Positions 53,148-61,580 of a stretch of DNA of 64,000 nucleotides are shown here, piece by piece (the stretch's first letter is position 1; each line of letters opens with the position of its first letter). The notes under the pieces are model-generated. The model made no database searches. It was not told the origin of the DNA and saw only the letters and a list, made by a program, of their open reading frames with translations. The position numbers and the translations under genes were made by a program. Source of the stretch: Lysobacter niastensis (lineage in GTDB: Bacteria; Pseudomonadota; Gammaproteobacteria; Xanthomonadales; Xanthomonadaceae); the NCBI RefSeq assembly GCF_015453285.1, contig NZ_JADLZT010000006.1:1-64000 (forward strand), written 5' to 3'.

Positions 53148-53449
53148 CGCTGCAATTGCAGTGCTTCGACGAAGGCCGCCAGGGTCGCGGCGAGGGCATC
53201 GAACGTATAGACGTAGTTGCGCCCGGTGGGCACATTCGTAAACCCGAACCCCGGCATGTCGGGCGCAACGACATGGAACTGGTCCGACAGCTCGGCCAGA
53301 AGGTGTCGGTACATGTGCGAGCTGGTGGGAAAGCCGTGGACCAGCAGCAGCGTCGGCAGGCGCGGATCACCGGCCTCGCGATAGAACACCTCGACGCCGT
53401 CTGCGGCAACGAATCGATGATGGACGGGAGAACGCGGATTGAGCGGCAT
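53138..53449 (-). pseudogene. Truncated alpha/beta hydrolase fragment
   Basis: The first about 102 residues of an epoxide-hydrolase or haloalkane-dehalogenase-like protein: VEVFYREAGDPRLPTLLLVHGFPTSSHMYRHLL with the oxyanion HGFP, then DMPGFGFT and FVEALQLQRY. The nucleophile elbow and the rest are gone. The frame runs on into antisense of the IorB-like gene. GAGGGG before the ATG at 53449 shows that it was once a normal gene. It ends at the same junction as its convergent neighbour. Confidence 0.8.
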
Positions 53450-53680
53450 GGTCGCGGCCCCTCAGGGAGATGATTCGTAATGAAGATTCGCCGGCCGGTT
53501 CTGGCCTGTATGGCGCGCGGGCAGCGTCGCATCCGACAGGGCGAAGCGGCGTGAAGCGGTGAACCAAGGGCGGTTGGCCCCCTGCCGAACCCGGATGCCA
53601 ACATCGTTGCGACGCACAGGCTCCAAATTTCTTGACGCGCCGTTGAGTAACATCGCCCGGACTGCACCCAGGAGCACGGC

Positions 53681-54463
53681 ATGGCCAGGGTTTCCACCAC
53701 GAACCACAGTCGTGGAGCAGCACGTGTTTCGTCGCCGGCCGGACGGCCGGGCAAGGCGCCGGTACCTGCGATGGTCCCGGTCGACGAGCAGGTCGAGACT
53801 GCCATCGCCTGGCTGAAACGCCACGCGACCAGCAAGACCCGGGACGGCATGGCGCGCTATGCGATTCCGTCCGAGCATGCCTTCGGCGTGTCGATGGCCC
53901 ACATCCAGCAGCTCGCCAAACAGCTTGGCCGCAGCCATGCGCTGGCCGATGCGTTGTGGGACACCGGCTGGTACGAAGCGCGCATGCTCGCGGCCTACGT
54001 CGATGAGCCCGCCCGAGTCACCTCGTCGCAGATGGATCGGTGGTGCCGCGACTTCGACAACTGGGCGATCTGCGACACGCTGTGCTTCGCCCTGTTCGAT
54101 CGCGCGCCGCACGCGTGGAAGAAGGTGCCGCTGTGGGCAGGGCGTCGCGACGAGTTCGTCAAGCGGGCGGCGTTCGCGTTGCTTGCGAGCCTGGCGCTGC
54201 ACGACCGCGAAGCGGCGGATGCGCAGTTCCTGCATGGGCTTGAGCTGATCGAGCGCGAGTCGGGTGACGACCGCAACTTCGTCAAGAAAGGAGTGAGCTG
54301 GGCATTGCGATCGATCGGACGCCGCCGCAGCCCGGGTCTCAGGACGGCTGCACTCGCGACCGCCAAACGCCTGGCCGAATCGCAGGAGCCGGCAGCGCGC
54401 TGGGTGGGAAAGGATGCGCTGCGCGATTTCGCCAAGGCGCAAGCGAAGCGGGATTCCGCATGA
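53681..54463 (+). CDS. DNA alkylation repair protein (AlkD-like)
   Basis: A 260-residue HEAT-repeat protein of the AlkC/AlkD family, which removes 3-methyladenine and 7-methylguanine or other alkylated bases. Recognisable parts are MARYAIPSEHAFGVSMAHIQQLAKQLG, SSQMDRWCRDFDNWAICDTLCFALF, NFVKKGVSWALRSIGRRRS and the final RWVGKDALRDF. A Pro/Ala-rich N-terminal extension of about 30 residues precedes it. CAGGAGCACGGC precedes the ATG. It stands alone. Confidence 0.9.
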   Translation: MARVSTTNHSRGAARVSSPAGRPGKAPVPAMVPVDEQVETAIAWLKRHATSKTRDGMARYAIPSEHAFGVSMAHIQQLAKQLGRSHALADALWDTGWYEARMLAAYVDEPARVTSSQMDRWCRDFDNWAICDTLCFALFDRAPHAWKKVPLWAGRRDEFVKRAAFALLASLALHDREAADAQFLHGLELIERESGDDRNFVKKGVSWALRSIGRRRSPGLRTAALATAKRLAESQEPAARWVGKDALRDFAKAQAKRDSA

Positions 54464-54612
54464 CCGGCACCGGGGCGCTCGTGCACCCGTCGGAGTGACG
54501 TCCGGACGGGCCTTGCCTGCGCGCTGGCGCCGTTAAGGTTTGTGCGGTCCTTGTCGATGTGACGGATCGCGCCACGCGGATCGTCCCGCGCGGCCTTCTT
54601 CGCGGAGGACTT

Positions 54613-55059
54613 ATGAAACCTACACGTCTGTGGTGCGCAGCCCTGTGCTGCGCGTTCCTGTTGTTCGCCACCGGTGCCGGGGCCCAGGAGCGCCCGTACA
54701 AGGACGGGCCGGTCACCATCGTGACCTCGATCAAGGTGGTCGACGGCCAGTTCGAGAACTACATGGACTTCCTCAACACGAGTTGGCGCAGGATCCAGGA
54801 AGAGGCGAAGGCCGCCGGCATGGTCCTCGACTACCACGTGATGGGCGCCCAGCCGCACGACCCGGACGAAGCCGACCTCTACCTCGTGGTGACCTATCCC
54901 AACATGGCCACGTTCGACGACATGGACAAGAAGATGGATCCCATCGCGGCCAAGGTCACCAAGATGTCCATCAAGCAGCAGGACGAGGCCTCGGGCAAGC
55001 GCACGGCGATGCGCACGATCCTGGGACAGCAGCTGCTGCGTGAGATTGTCTTCAAGTGA
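54613..55059 (+). CDS. Small exported ABM/NIPSNAP-like protein
   Basis: A 148-residue exported protein (signal peptide 1-24, GAGA-Q). The mature part has the strand-helix-strand look of dimeric ferredoxin-like proteins: PVTIVTSIKVVDGQFENYMDFLNTSWRRIQEEAKAAGMVLDYHVM, then ADLYLVVTYPNMATFDDMD. Its function is unknown. GCGGAGGACTT precedes the ATG at 54613. A GC hairpin follows 16 nt after the stop. Confidence 0.7.
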   Translation: MKPTRLWCAALCCAFLLFATGAGAQERPYKDGPVTIVTSIKVVDGQFENYMDFLNTSWRRIQEEAKAAGMVLDYHVMGAQPHDPDEADLYLVVTYPNMATFDDMDKKMDPIAAKVTKMSIKQQDEASGKRTAMRTILGQQLLREIVFK

Positions 55060-55075
55060 TGGCTTCGCGCACCTC

Positions 55076-55095
55076 AGGCGGGCGGGTGCCCGCCT
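55076..55095 (+). terminator. Terminator-like hairpin
   Basis: An 8-bp perfect stem (AGGCGGGC / GCCCGCCT) with loop GGGT, 16 nt after the stop of the exported protein gene. Only a short TTT follows. Confidence 0.6.
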
Positions 55096-55297
55096 AGGGT
55101 GTTTCGCGCTCGGATGGTCTTGTGCAGTCGTGCCTGGCCGAGCGTTCTCGCCTTCTGCATCGTCGGCCATGGCTGGCCTCTGCGGCTCCCGCGAAAACGA
55201 GGCCCGGAAAGGGCCAATGCGAACCCGTTCGCTGCCGGGTTGCCGCATGCTGCCTCCGGACACGTGTTACGAACTATCGACCGTCAGGAGGATGTTC

Positions 55298-55672
55298 ATG
55301 TTCAGGAAGGTGGCTTTCACGATGTATCCGATCAGCGACGTGCAGCGTGCGCGGGACTTCTACGAGAACAAGCTCGGCCTCGCAGCGGGTTCCGTCGGCA
55401 ACCAGGGCGACCAGTACTGGATCGAGTACGACCTGCCCGAAGGCGGATGCCTGGCGCTGACCAACTTCGTGCCGGACAAGCCGAGCGAATCGTCGGGCGG
55501 CACCATTGCGCTCGAGGTCGAGGATCTCGACACCCTGATGGCGGACCTGAAAGGGAAGGGCGTGACCTTCCGCAGCGACGTCATCCACAGCCCGGTGTGC
55601 CGGATGGCCGTCTGCCTCGACTCGGAAGGCAATTCGATCCTGCTGCACCAGCTCAAGCCGAAGGCCGCGTAA
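55298..55672 (+). CDS. VOC-superfamily protein
   Basis: A 124-residue VOC protein: KVAFTMYPISDVQRARDFYENKLGL at the start, YWIEYDLPEGGCLALTNF in the middle, VEDLDTLMADLKGKGVTF and the final LDSEGNSILLHQL. It lacks the usual first metal His (the equivalent residue is Thr or Met in AFTMYP), so it may not bind metal in the standard way. ATG at 55298 has AGGAGG six bases upstream; an ATG two codons earlier is less well placed. Confidence 0.85.
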   Translation: MFRKVAFTMYPISDVQRARDFYENKLGLAAGSVGNQGDQYWIEYDLPEGGCLALTNFVPDKPSESSGGTIALEVEDLDTLMADLKGKGVTFRSDVIHSPVCRMAVCLDSEGNSILLHQLKPKAA

Positions 55673-55690
55673 GCGCGGCCGCGGCGGCGG

Positions 55691-56155
55691 TCAATTCGGA
55701 CCGAAGTTGCCGCAGCCGTCGTAAGTCCGTTCGGCCACGGTGAGCGTGGCGACGGCTTCGAATGCCTGGCCGCTCATCACGTCACGGCAAGTCTTCAGCT
55801 CGACCTTCAGCATCAGGGAGGTGCCGTCGGCGGCCTTGCCGCTCCAGCCGTCGGGCAGGCGGGTCGCCGGGGCGATGTCGAACTTGCGTTCGCCGTAGTC
55901 GACCTCGGCATGCAGCGCGGGTGCGTCGCCGGGAGCGACCTGCGCGGTCCAGCCAGGTTCATTGCCTATCGCGCGAAAGCCGGATGCCATCCGTGCGGCG
56001 TCCGGCGGCGGGGCCTTTGCCGTGGTGGCCGCAGGCGCGGGCGCGTCGGCCGGTTTGGCAGGCGAAGGCGGCGTTGCCTCATCGCCCTGCTTGCAGGCGG
56101 CGAGCGCGAGCGACACGGCGGCAACGGCGTGGAGCAGGACGATGCGATGGCTCAT
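55691..56155 (-). CDS. Lipoprotein with COG3650-like domain
   Basis: A 154-residue predicted lipoprotein with lipobox LAAC (Cys 21), an Ala/Pro linker, then a domain starting FRAIGNEPGWTAQV, the phrase typical of the COG3650 family of small envelope proteins. Two further cysteines (KTCRDVMSG and YDGCGNFG) may pair. The function is unknown. The ribosome-binding site is poor. It is convergent with the VOC gene, stops 18 nt apart. Confidence 0.72.
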   Translation of the reverse strand: MSHRIVLLHAVAAVSLALAACKQGDEATPPSPAKPADAPAPAATTAKAPPPDAARMASGFRAIGNEPGWTAQVAPGDAPALHAEVDYGERKFDIAPATRLPDGWSGKAADGTSLMLKVELKTCRDVMSGQAFEAVATLTVAERTYDGCGNFGPN

Positions 56156-56232
56156 GGCGTCGGGCCGATGCGGGGCTGGGGGGAGCATCCGCATGCCAAC
56201 GTTGCCCGGCCGTGAAGGCGGTAACGGGGTCT

Positions 56233-56994
56233 TCAGGCGCCGCGTCGCCGCAGTACCTGTTCGCGATCGAGTTGCATGATGTAGCGCAGCAGGCGGGTCT
56301 GGGTCGCAGCCGGCAGGTCGGTGAATTCGCATCCGAGCTGCTGCATCGGCTTGCCGCGTTGCGTGGTCGGCACGATGTGGCGGATGTCGAGCGTCACGCT
56401 CATCGGCTCCAGCCCCGGCAGCTCGACGACGCATCCGCTCAAGCGGTCGCCCACCTGGAATCGCGAAGCCGCGGCGTGAAGCAGCAGTGCAACGCCGCCG
56501 CCGCCGATGTCGCGAATGGTCGCCGTCAGCCCTCCCGGATGCTCGACATACGGCCCGGCGGGAATGCGGCAGCGCAGTCCACCCAGCGGCTCGCGCCGCA
56601 TGAACTCGCGACGCTGCATGTGCAGCAGTTGGTCAGGCAGCGGGAGCGCGAGCGCCGGCTGTCCCTCCTGTGTGTCGAGCCGGGCCGTTCCACAGGCGAA
56701 CCGGACTGCCACCCGTTCGACATGCCCTTCGAAGTGCAGCCGCTGGCTGCCCAACCAGTGTTCGAGCTGCATGCGTGAGGGCGGCACGTCGATCCAGAAC
56801 GACGACGTGCCCACCTCCAGCAATACCGTCAGCGTTCCCGCATCGTGCCCGCCGGCGTGGACACGCAGCGTGCAGCGGCCATCCAGCAGGCGTTGCAGGT
56901 GCCTTCGTATGTCCGCGTGCGTGCGGACCAGGCACTTGTCGTAGTGCTCTTCGATGGCATCCGGCGTGCCGTAATGGGATGGGGCGTTCGTCAT
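56233..56994 (-). CDS. YcgR-like PilZ-domain protein
   Basis: A 253-residue protein with an N-terminal YcgR-N-type domain (about 20-120) and a C-terminal PilZ domain. The c-di-GMP arginine motif RxxxR is in QRREFMRRE (127-135). The second motif D-x-S-x-x-G reads DIGGGG (162-167), with Ser changed to Gly. It may act as a flagellar brake or another c-di-GMP effector. It is divergent from a diguanylate cyclase. An inverted repeat CGCCGT-5-ACGGCG abuts the start codon at 56994. Confidence 0.88.
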   Translation of the reverse strand: MTNAPSHYGTPDAIEEHYDKCLVRTHADIRRHLQRLLDGRCTLRVHAGGHDAGTLTVLLEVGTSSFWIDVPPSRMQLEHWLGSQRLHFEGHVERVAVRFACGTARLDTQEGQPALALPLPDQLLHMQRREFMRREPLGGLRCRIPAGPYVEHPGGLTATIRDIGGGGVALLLHAAASRFQVGDRLSGCVVELPGLEPMSVTLDIRHIVPTTQRGKPMQQLGCEFTDLPAATQTRLLRYIMQLDREQVLRRRGA

Positions 56995-57147
56995 CGCCGT
57001 CGTTAACGGCGGCAGGGCGATGGACTTTAGCCGCAATCGACAATTTCCCTGCGCAATGCGATGCGCGACACGGACGGTGGCTGCCCGTTACGATAGAGGC
57101 TTGATCCAGAGAGCTTGAGGGGGCAGGCGCTGGACGGGGTCGAACGA

Positions 57148-58224
57148 ATGAAGATCGGGACCGCAGCATCGGACCACAGCGCTGTGTCCGATCCGCTGCG
57201 CATGGTCGCGCGCATCCATCGCATGCGAACGCTGGGCCTGGGCGCCGGAGCGATCGCGGTGGCGGGCGTGCTGTATGAGAACGGTGCGTCCTGGCCCGTG
57301 TGGGCGCTGCTGTTCGCCAACGGCTTCGTCTGGCCGGTCGTGGCTTACTTCATCGCAAGCCGCAGTGCGGATCCGCATCGTGCCGAACTGCGCAATCTCG
57401 CCTTCGATTCGGCTGCCGGCGGTTTCTGGGTGGCGATGATGCAGTTCAACGTGCTGCCGAGCGCGGTGATCGTGGTGATGCTGTCGGCGGACAAACTCGG
57501 TGTCGGCGGCTGGCGGCTGCTCCGGCGCACGGCCACCTTGCAGGTCGTTACCTGCGCGGTGACGGCGGCGCTGTTGGGCTTTCCGTTCAAACCCGAGAGC
57601 AGCATGTTCAACATCCTGCTCAGCCTGCCTTTCATGTTCACCTATCCACTGGCGATCAGCGCCGTCGCCCATGCGCTGTCGCGCAAGGTGGTGCGGCAGA
57701 ACCGCCAGCTCGACCAGATCAATCGCACCGACGGCCTGACTGGCCTGTCCAACCGCGCGAACTGGGAAGAGACCGCGCGCCACGAGCTGGAGCGCGCGTT
57801 GCGCACGCAGCGGCCGGCGGCGCTGATGATGCTCGACATCGACGACTTCAAGCGCATCAACGACCAGTACGGGCATCCGACCGGTGATGCGGTCCTGCGC
57901 CGCGTCGCGGACACGATGCGCGACAATCTGCGCAGCATCGACACGCCCGCGCGTTTCGGTGGAGACGAGTTCGGCGCCGTGCTGGTCGAACTGGAGCCCG
58001 CCGACGCGGTGGCGCTGATCGAACGGATTCGCCGCTCGCTGGAGTCGGCGCGATTCGACGAGGCGCCTGGGTTGCGCTTCACCGTCAGCATCGGTATCGC
58101 GATGGCGGACGCATCGGTGACGGACGCCGGTGCCTGGGTGCGCCAGGCCGACGCCGCGCTGTACCGGGCCAAGCAGGCCGGGCGAAACCGGGTACAGGTG
58201 CAGGCAGCGGCCATACCCGGCTGA
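57148..58224 (+). CDS. MASE2-like membrane diguanylate cyclase
   Basis: A 358-residue protein. The N-terminal about 170 residues hold several hydrophobic helices resembling a MASE2 sensor (as in AdrA/DgcC). The GGDEF domain follows with DGLTGLSNRANWEE, LDIDDFKRINDQYGHPTGD and an intact GGDEF in ARFGGDEFG. An RxxD inhibitory site is not evident. ATG at 57148 with GGGG upstream is preferred to the TTG 33 nt earlier. It is divergent from the PilZ gene, a likely source-effector pair. Confidence 0.92.
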   Translation: MKIGTAASDHSAVSDPLRMVARIHRMRTLGLGAGAIAVAGVLYENGASWPVWALLFANGFVWPVVAYFIASRSADPHRAELRNLAFDSAAGGFWVAMMQFNVLPSAVIVVMLSADKLGVGGWRLLRRTATLQVVTCAVTAALLGFPFKPESSMFNILLSLPFMFTYPLAISAVAHALSRKVVRQNRQLDQINRTDGLTGLSNRANWEETARHELERALRTQRPAALMMLDIDDFKRINDQYGHPTGDAVLRRVADTMRDNLRSIDTPARFGGDEFGAVLVELEPADAVALIERIRRSLESARFDEAPGLRFTVSIGIAMADASVTDAGAWVRQADAALYRAKQAGRNRVQVQAAAIPG

Positions 58225-58364
58225 TTCGCGGACGTCCGGGCCCGTTCGGGCTGCCGGAAGCGGGCATGGCACGGAGGTAGCCTACTCCCGTCGGGTGCAC
58301 CCGGGTCACGCTCACGTGCACGCGAGTACGCTGCGGCGATCCCTCCGAGCGAGATGGTGCTGCC

Positions 58365-59678
58365 ATGTCCCTGACGCGACGCGAATTCCTGGCCGTGCCA
58401 GCCGCACTGGCGGCGGGCTCCATGCTGCCGGCCGGCCTGTTCGCGGCCGTGGTTTCCGAGACGCCGGCGATGCCCGACCTGTCCGACTGGGGCAAGGTCC
58501 GTGCCCAGTTCGTGCTTGATCCGGCCTATTCGCATTTCGCCAGCTTCTTCATTTCCAGCCATCCGGCGCCGGTACGCGATGCGATCGAAGCCTATCGGCG
58601 AGCCATCGATCGCAATCCGTTCCTGACGGTCGAGCAGGCGATGTTCGAAGACGTCGAGCACAACCTGCCGATCAAGGTGGCCACCGAGATCGCCGACTAC
58701 CTGGGCGGCCGTGCGCAGGACGTGTGCCTGACCCGCAGCACCACCGAGTCGCTGGCGCTGGTCTATCACGGCCTGCCGCTCAAGCCCGGCGACGAGGTGT
58801 TGTGCACGACGCACGACCACTACTCGCATCACGAGTCGATCCGGCTCGCCACCGCGCGTGCCGGCGCGACCATGCGCAAGGTGCCGCTGTTCGAGGACGC
58901 GGCGCAGGCCACCACCGAGAGCATCATCGCGCGCCTGCGCCAGGCGATCGGGCCGAAGACGAAGGCGATAGGCCTTACCTGGGTGCATTCCAGCAGCGGC
59001 ATCCGGCTGCCGGTGCGCGAGATCACCGCGGCGTTGCGAGCATCCGGCGAGCCGCCGCTGATCATCCTGGATGGCGTGCACGGCCTGGGTTCGGTCGACG
59101 AGACCGTGGCGACGATGGGCGTCGATTTCTTCTGCGCAGGGACACACAAGTGGATGCTCGGGCCGCGTGGCACCGCGCTGGTGTGGGCGAACGCGCAGCG
59201 CTGGGCGCAACTGCGGCCGACGATCCCGAACTTCACCGACATGGAGTCCTACGAGGCCTGGATGGCAGATCGCGAACCGGCCACGCCGAACAACGCGGCA
59301 CGCATGGCACCGGGTGGCTTCCATGCATTCGAGCACCAGTGGGGCGCCGCCGCGGCGTTCCGCATGCATCGGCAGATGGGCAAGGCGAAAGTGGCCGCGC
59401 GGATCCGCAGTCTCAACGACCAGCTCAAGGAGGGGCTCGCGAAGAATCCGAAAGTGCGCATGCATACGCCGCGCTCGGGCGATCTGTCGGCTGGACTGGT
59501 GGCGTTCGAAGTCGACGGTCTGAAGCCGAACGAGGTGGTGCAGCAGCTGCTGGCTCGTAACATCATCGCCAGCACCAGCCCCTATGCGATCACCTATGCG
59601 CGGCTGGCGCCGAGCCTGGTCAACACCCCTGAGGAAGTCGACAAGGCGGTCAAGGCCGTGCGCGAGATCTCCGGCTGA
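58365..59678 (+). CDS. Tat-exported class-V aminotransferase-like PLP enzyme
   Basis: A 437-residue fold-type I PLP protein with a twin-arginine leader at the very start (TRREFLAVPAALAAGSMLPAGLFA region, residues 4-27). It belongs to the aminotransferase class V group (NifS/isopenicillin-N epimerase-like): TRSTTESLALVYHGL, LDGVHGLGSVD with the cofactor Asp, and the PLP lysine K262 in CAGTHKWMLGPRG. Export of a folded, PLP-loaded enzyme fits the Tat route. The reaction is unknown (epimerase, lyase or desulfurase). Confidence 0.9.
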   Translation: MSLTRREFLAVPAALAAGSMLPAGLFAAVVSETPAMPDLSDWGKVRAQFVLDPAYSHFASFFISSHPAPVRDAIEAYRRAIDRNPFLTVEQAMFEDVEHNLPIKVATEIADYLGGRAQDVCLTRSTTESLALVYHGLPLKPGDEVLCTTHDHYSHHESIRLATARAGATMRKVPLFEDAAQATTESIIARLRQAIGPKTKAIGLTWVHSSSGIRLPVREITAALRASGEPPLIILDGVHGLGSVDETVATMGVDFFCAGTHKWMLGPRGTALVWANAQRWAQLRPTIPNFTDMESYEAWMADREPATPNNAARMAPGGFHAFEHQWGAAAAFRMHRQMGKAKVAARIRSLNDQLKEGLAKNPKVRMHTPRSGDLSAGLVAFEVDGLKPNEVVQQLLARNIIASTSPYAITYARLAPSLVNTPEEVDKAVKAVREISG

Positions 59679-59750
59679 GCGTTGCGCATGCCGGGAAGCG
59701 TGCCGCGCTGCCTTAGAATGCACGCTCCCCCGTATCGCTGAGTCATCGCA

Positions 59751-60092
59751 ATGCCCACGTCTCCCGCATGCCCGCAGTGCACCCTCGAGAACACGTATGT
59801 CGACGGGGGGCAGTACGTCTGCGCGGATTGCGGCTACGAATGGCCGATGGCCGGCGACACCTCGGCGGAATCCGGCGTCGTCGTGCGCGACAGCAACGGC
59901 AACGCGCTGGCCGAGGGCGACACCGTGGTGGTGATCAAGGACCTGAAGGTGAAGGGTTCCTCGATCCCGCTCAAGCAGGGCACCGTGATCAAGAACATCC
60001 GCCTGGTCGAAGACGACGCCGAGCATATCGAAGGCAACTCCGACAAGATCAAGGGGCTGGTGCTGAAGACCTGCTTCCTGCGCAAGGCGTGA
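59751..60092 (+). CDS. yjdM: Zinc-ribbon protein YjdM (PhnA family)
   Basis: A 113-residue protein with a four-cysteine zinc ribbon (CPQC...CADC in residues 7-27) and a C-terminal PhnA-like beta-barrel: VVVRDSNGNALAEGDTVVVIKDLKVKGSS and KGLVLKTCFLRKA. It is close to Escherichia coli YjdM in length and motifs. It was once named for alkylphosphonate use, but the role is not settled. The ribosome-binding site is weak. Confidence 0.92.
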   Translation: MPTSPACPQCTLENTYVDGGQYVCADCGYEWPMAGDTSAESGVVVRDSNGNALAEGDTVVVIKDLKVKGSSIPLKQGTVIKNIRLVEDDAEHIEGNSDKIKGLVLKTCFLRKA

Positions 60093-60189
60093 ACGCCACT
60101 GCGTGCGCGCGAGATGCCGTCACGACGCGGTAACGGCCGGCTTCCAACAGTAGGGCCTCCATTGCCGGAGGCCCCCTGGGAGCATCGAG

Positions 60190-60741
60190 ATGAGTCAGTT
60201 CCGCATCGCCCTGATCGTTGGCAGCCTGCGCCGCGAATCCTTCAACAAGAAACTGGCCGATGGGCTGGTGCGGCTGGCGCCGCGGGATTTCACCTTCCAT
60301 CACTGCGAGATTGGCGACCTGCCGCTCTACAACCAGGACGATGACGGCCACCAGGCCGCGCCGGTGAAGCGGCTGAAGCACGAGATCGGCGAGTCGCAGG
60401 GCGTTCTGTTCGTTACGCCCGAATACAACCGGTCCATTCCCGGCGTGCTGAAGAACGCGATCGACCACGCCTCGCGCCCGTACGGACAAAGCGCATTCGC
60501 CGGCAAGCCGGCCGGCGTCATCGGCATCTCGGTGGGGGCGATCGGCACCGCGATCGCGCAGCAGCACCTGCGCAACGTCCTCGCCTACCTGGACATGCCG
60601 ACACTGGGGCAGCCCGAGGCCTTCCTGCAGGCCAAGGAAGGCTTCTTCGGTGCCGACGGCCATATCGGCGAGGGCAGCCAGAAGTTCCTGCAGGGCTGGG
60701 TGGACGCCTACGCGAACTGGGTGCGGTCTCACGCGGGTTGA
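60190..60741 (+). CDS. NADPH-dependent FMN reductase (ChrR/YieF-like)
   Basis: A 183-residue flavodoxin-fold protein. The FMN phosphate loop is GSLRRESFNKKLA (residues 10-22), and the isoalloxazine region is TPEYNRSIPGVLKNAIDHASRP. This is the pattern of NAD(P)H:quinone/chromate reductases of the YieF/ChrR type, which protect against quinone redox stress. GGGAGCATCGAG precedes the ATG. It lies upstream of the YceI gene, which has its own candidate ECF promoter. Confidence 0.92.
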   Translation: MSQFRIALIVGSLRRESFNKKLADGLVRLAPRDFTFHHCEIGDLPLYNQDDDGHQAAPVKRLKHEIGESQGVLFVTPEYNRSIPGVLKNAIDHASRPYGQSAFAGKPAGVIGISVGAIGTAIAQQHLRNVLAYLDMPTLGQPEAFLQAKEGFFGADGHIGEGSQKFLQGWVDAYANWVRSHAG

Positions 60742-60792
60742 GGCGCTGGCGGGGGGGAGGCCTGGCGGCTCCCGGCCGATGTCGAATCGATG

Positions 60793-60819
60793 TGTCGATC
60801 CGGCGCCTTCCCGTTCGTC
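60793..60819 (+). promoter_or_regulatory. Candidate ECF sigma-factor promoter (copy 2)
   Basis: TGTCGA (60793-60798), 17 nt, CGTC (60816-60819), upstream of the YceI gene. The spacer begins with the same 10 bases as copy 1, and its last bases plus the -10 (GTTCGTCGC) resemble copy 3. The start codon is about 45 nt beyond the expected transcription start. Confidence 0.65.
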
Positions 60820-60870
60820 GCATGGACAAAGGGCCCAATCCGGGCCCCGCCTGCGCCGAAGGAGCCCGCC

Positions 60871-61476
60871 ATGCCCCGCAAGTCCGCCATCCTCGTCATC
60901 TCCCTGCTCATGTTCGCGGCCGTCCCCGCCTGGGCGGGCGGCGACCGCTACACGATCGACCCGGACCACACCTATCCGAGCCTCGAGATGTCGCACATGG
61001 GCCTGTCGGTGTGGCGGGGCAAGTTCAATCGCACCACCGGATCGGTCACGCTCGATCGCGCCGGTCGCACCGGTCAGGTCGACGTACGCGTGGAAACGGA
61101 CAGCATCGACTTCGGCCTGGCGTCGATGCACGAACACGCCGTCACCGCTGATTGGCTCAACGTGGCCGCATTCCCCGACATGACCTACCGCGGGGCGATC
61201 CGTTTCAACGGCGACCGCCCGGTTTCGGTGGACGGACAGTTGACCCTGCTGGGCGTGACCCGGCCGGTGACGCTGTCCATCCGCAGCTTCAAGTGCATGC
61301 CGCATCCGGTCCTCAACCGCGAAGTCTGCGGTGCCGACGCCGAGGGCGAGCTCGATCGCGGGGACTTCGGGCTGACCCGTTACACGCAGGACGGCATGGG
61401 CCGGATCCACGTGCGCATCCAGGTCGAGGCCCTGCGCGACGGTCCGGCTGATGCCGGAAAAAAAGTTTCGCGGTGA
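60871..61476 (+). CDS. YceI-family periplasmic protein
   Basis: A 201-residue YceI lipocalin-like protein with a signal peptide (residues 1-22, AWAGG). Family segments are YTIDPDHTYPSLEMSHMGLSVWRGKF, the DMTYRG strand, VDGQLTLLGVTRPVTL and GDFGLTRYTQ. YceI proteins bind isoprenoid lipids such as polyprenyl chains. GAAGGAG lies before the ATG. A copy of the shared TGTCGA-17-CGTC promoter precedes it, and copy 3 starts right at its stop codon. Confidence 0.93.
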   Translation: MPRKSAILVISLLMFAAVPAWAGGDRYTIDPDHTYPSLEMSHMGLSVWRGKFNRTTGSVTLDRAGRTGQVDVRVETDSIDFGLASMHEHAVTADWLNVAAFPDMTYRGAIRFNGDRPVSVDGQLTLLGVTRPVTLSIRSFKCMPHPVLNREVCGADAEGELDRGDFGLTRYTQDGMGRIHVRIQVEALRDGPADAGKKVSR

Positions 61477-61503
61477 TGTCGATCCCGGGTTTCCCGGTTC
61501 GTC
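61477..61503 (+). promoter_or_regulatory. Candidate ECF sigma-factor promoter (copy 3)
   Basis: TGTCGA (61477-61482) begins one base after the YceI stop, followed by 17 nt and CGTC (61500-61503). It leads the DGPF / PhnB-like / SRPBCC / ECF sigma gene group. The start codon is about 70 nt beyond the expected transcription start. Confidence 0.68.
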
Positions 61504-61580
61504 GCCATCACAAAGGCGCGGTGATATCGGCCGGCCTTCGATCCACAACCCACGATTCCAGACTTGAAAGGAGAAAGACG

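Noticed and set aside
54548..54580. A further TGTCGA upstream of the exported protein gene at 54613
   Set aside because: The bases 17 nt downstream are CGCG, not CGTC, so it does not match the three-copy promoter.
57642..60026. A long minus-strand open frame opposite the GGDEF, PLP and YjdM genes
   Set aside because: Antisense shadow; all three plus-strand genes have intact family motifs.
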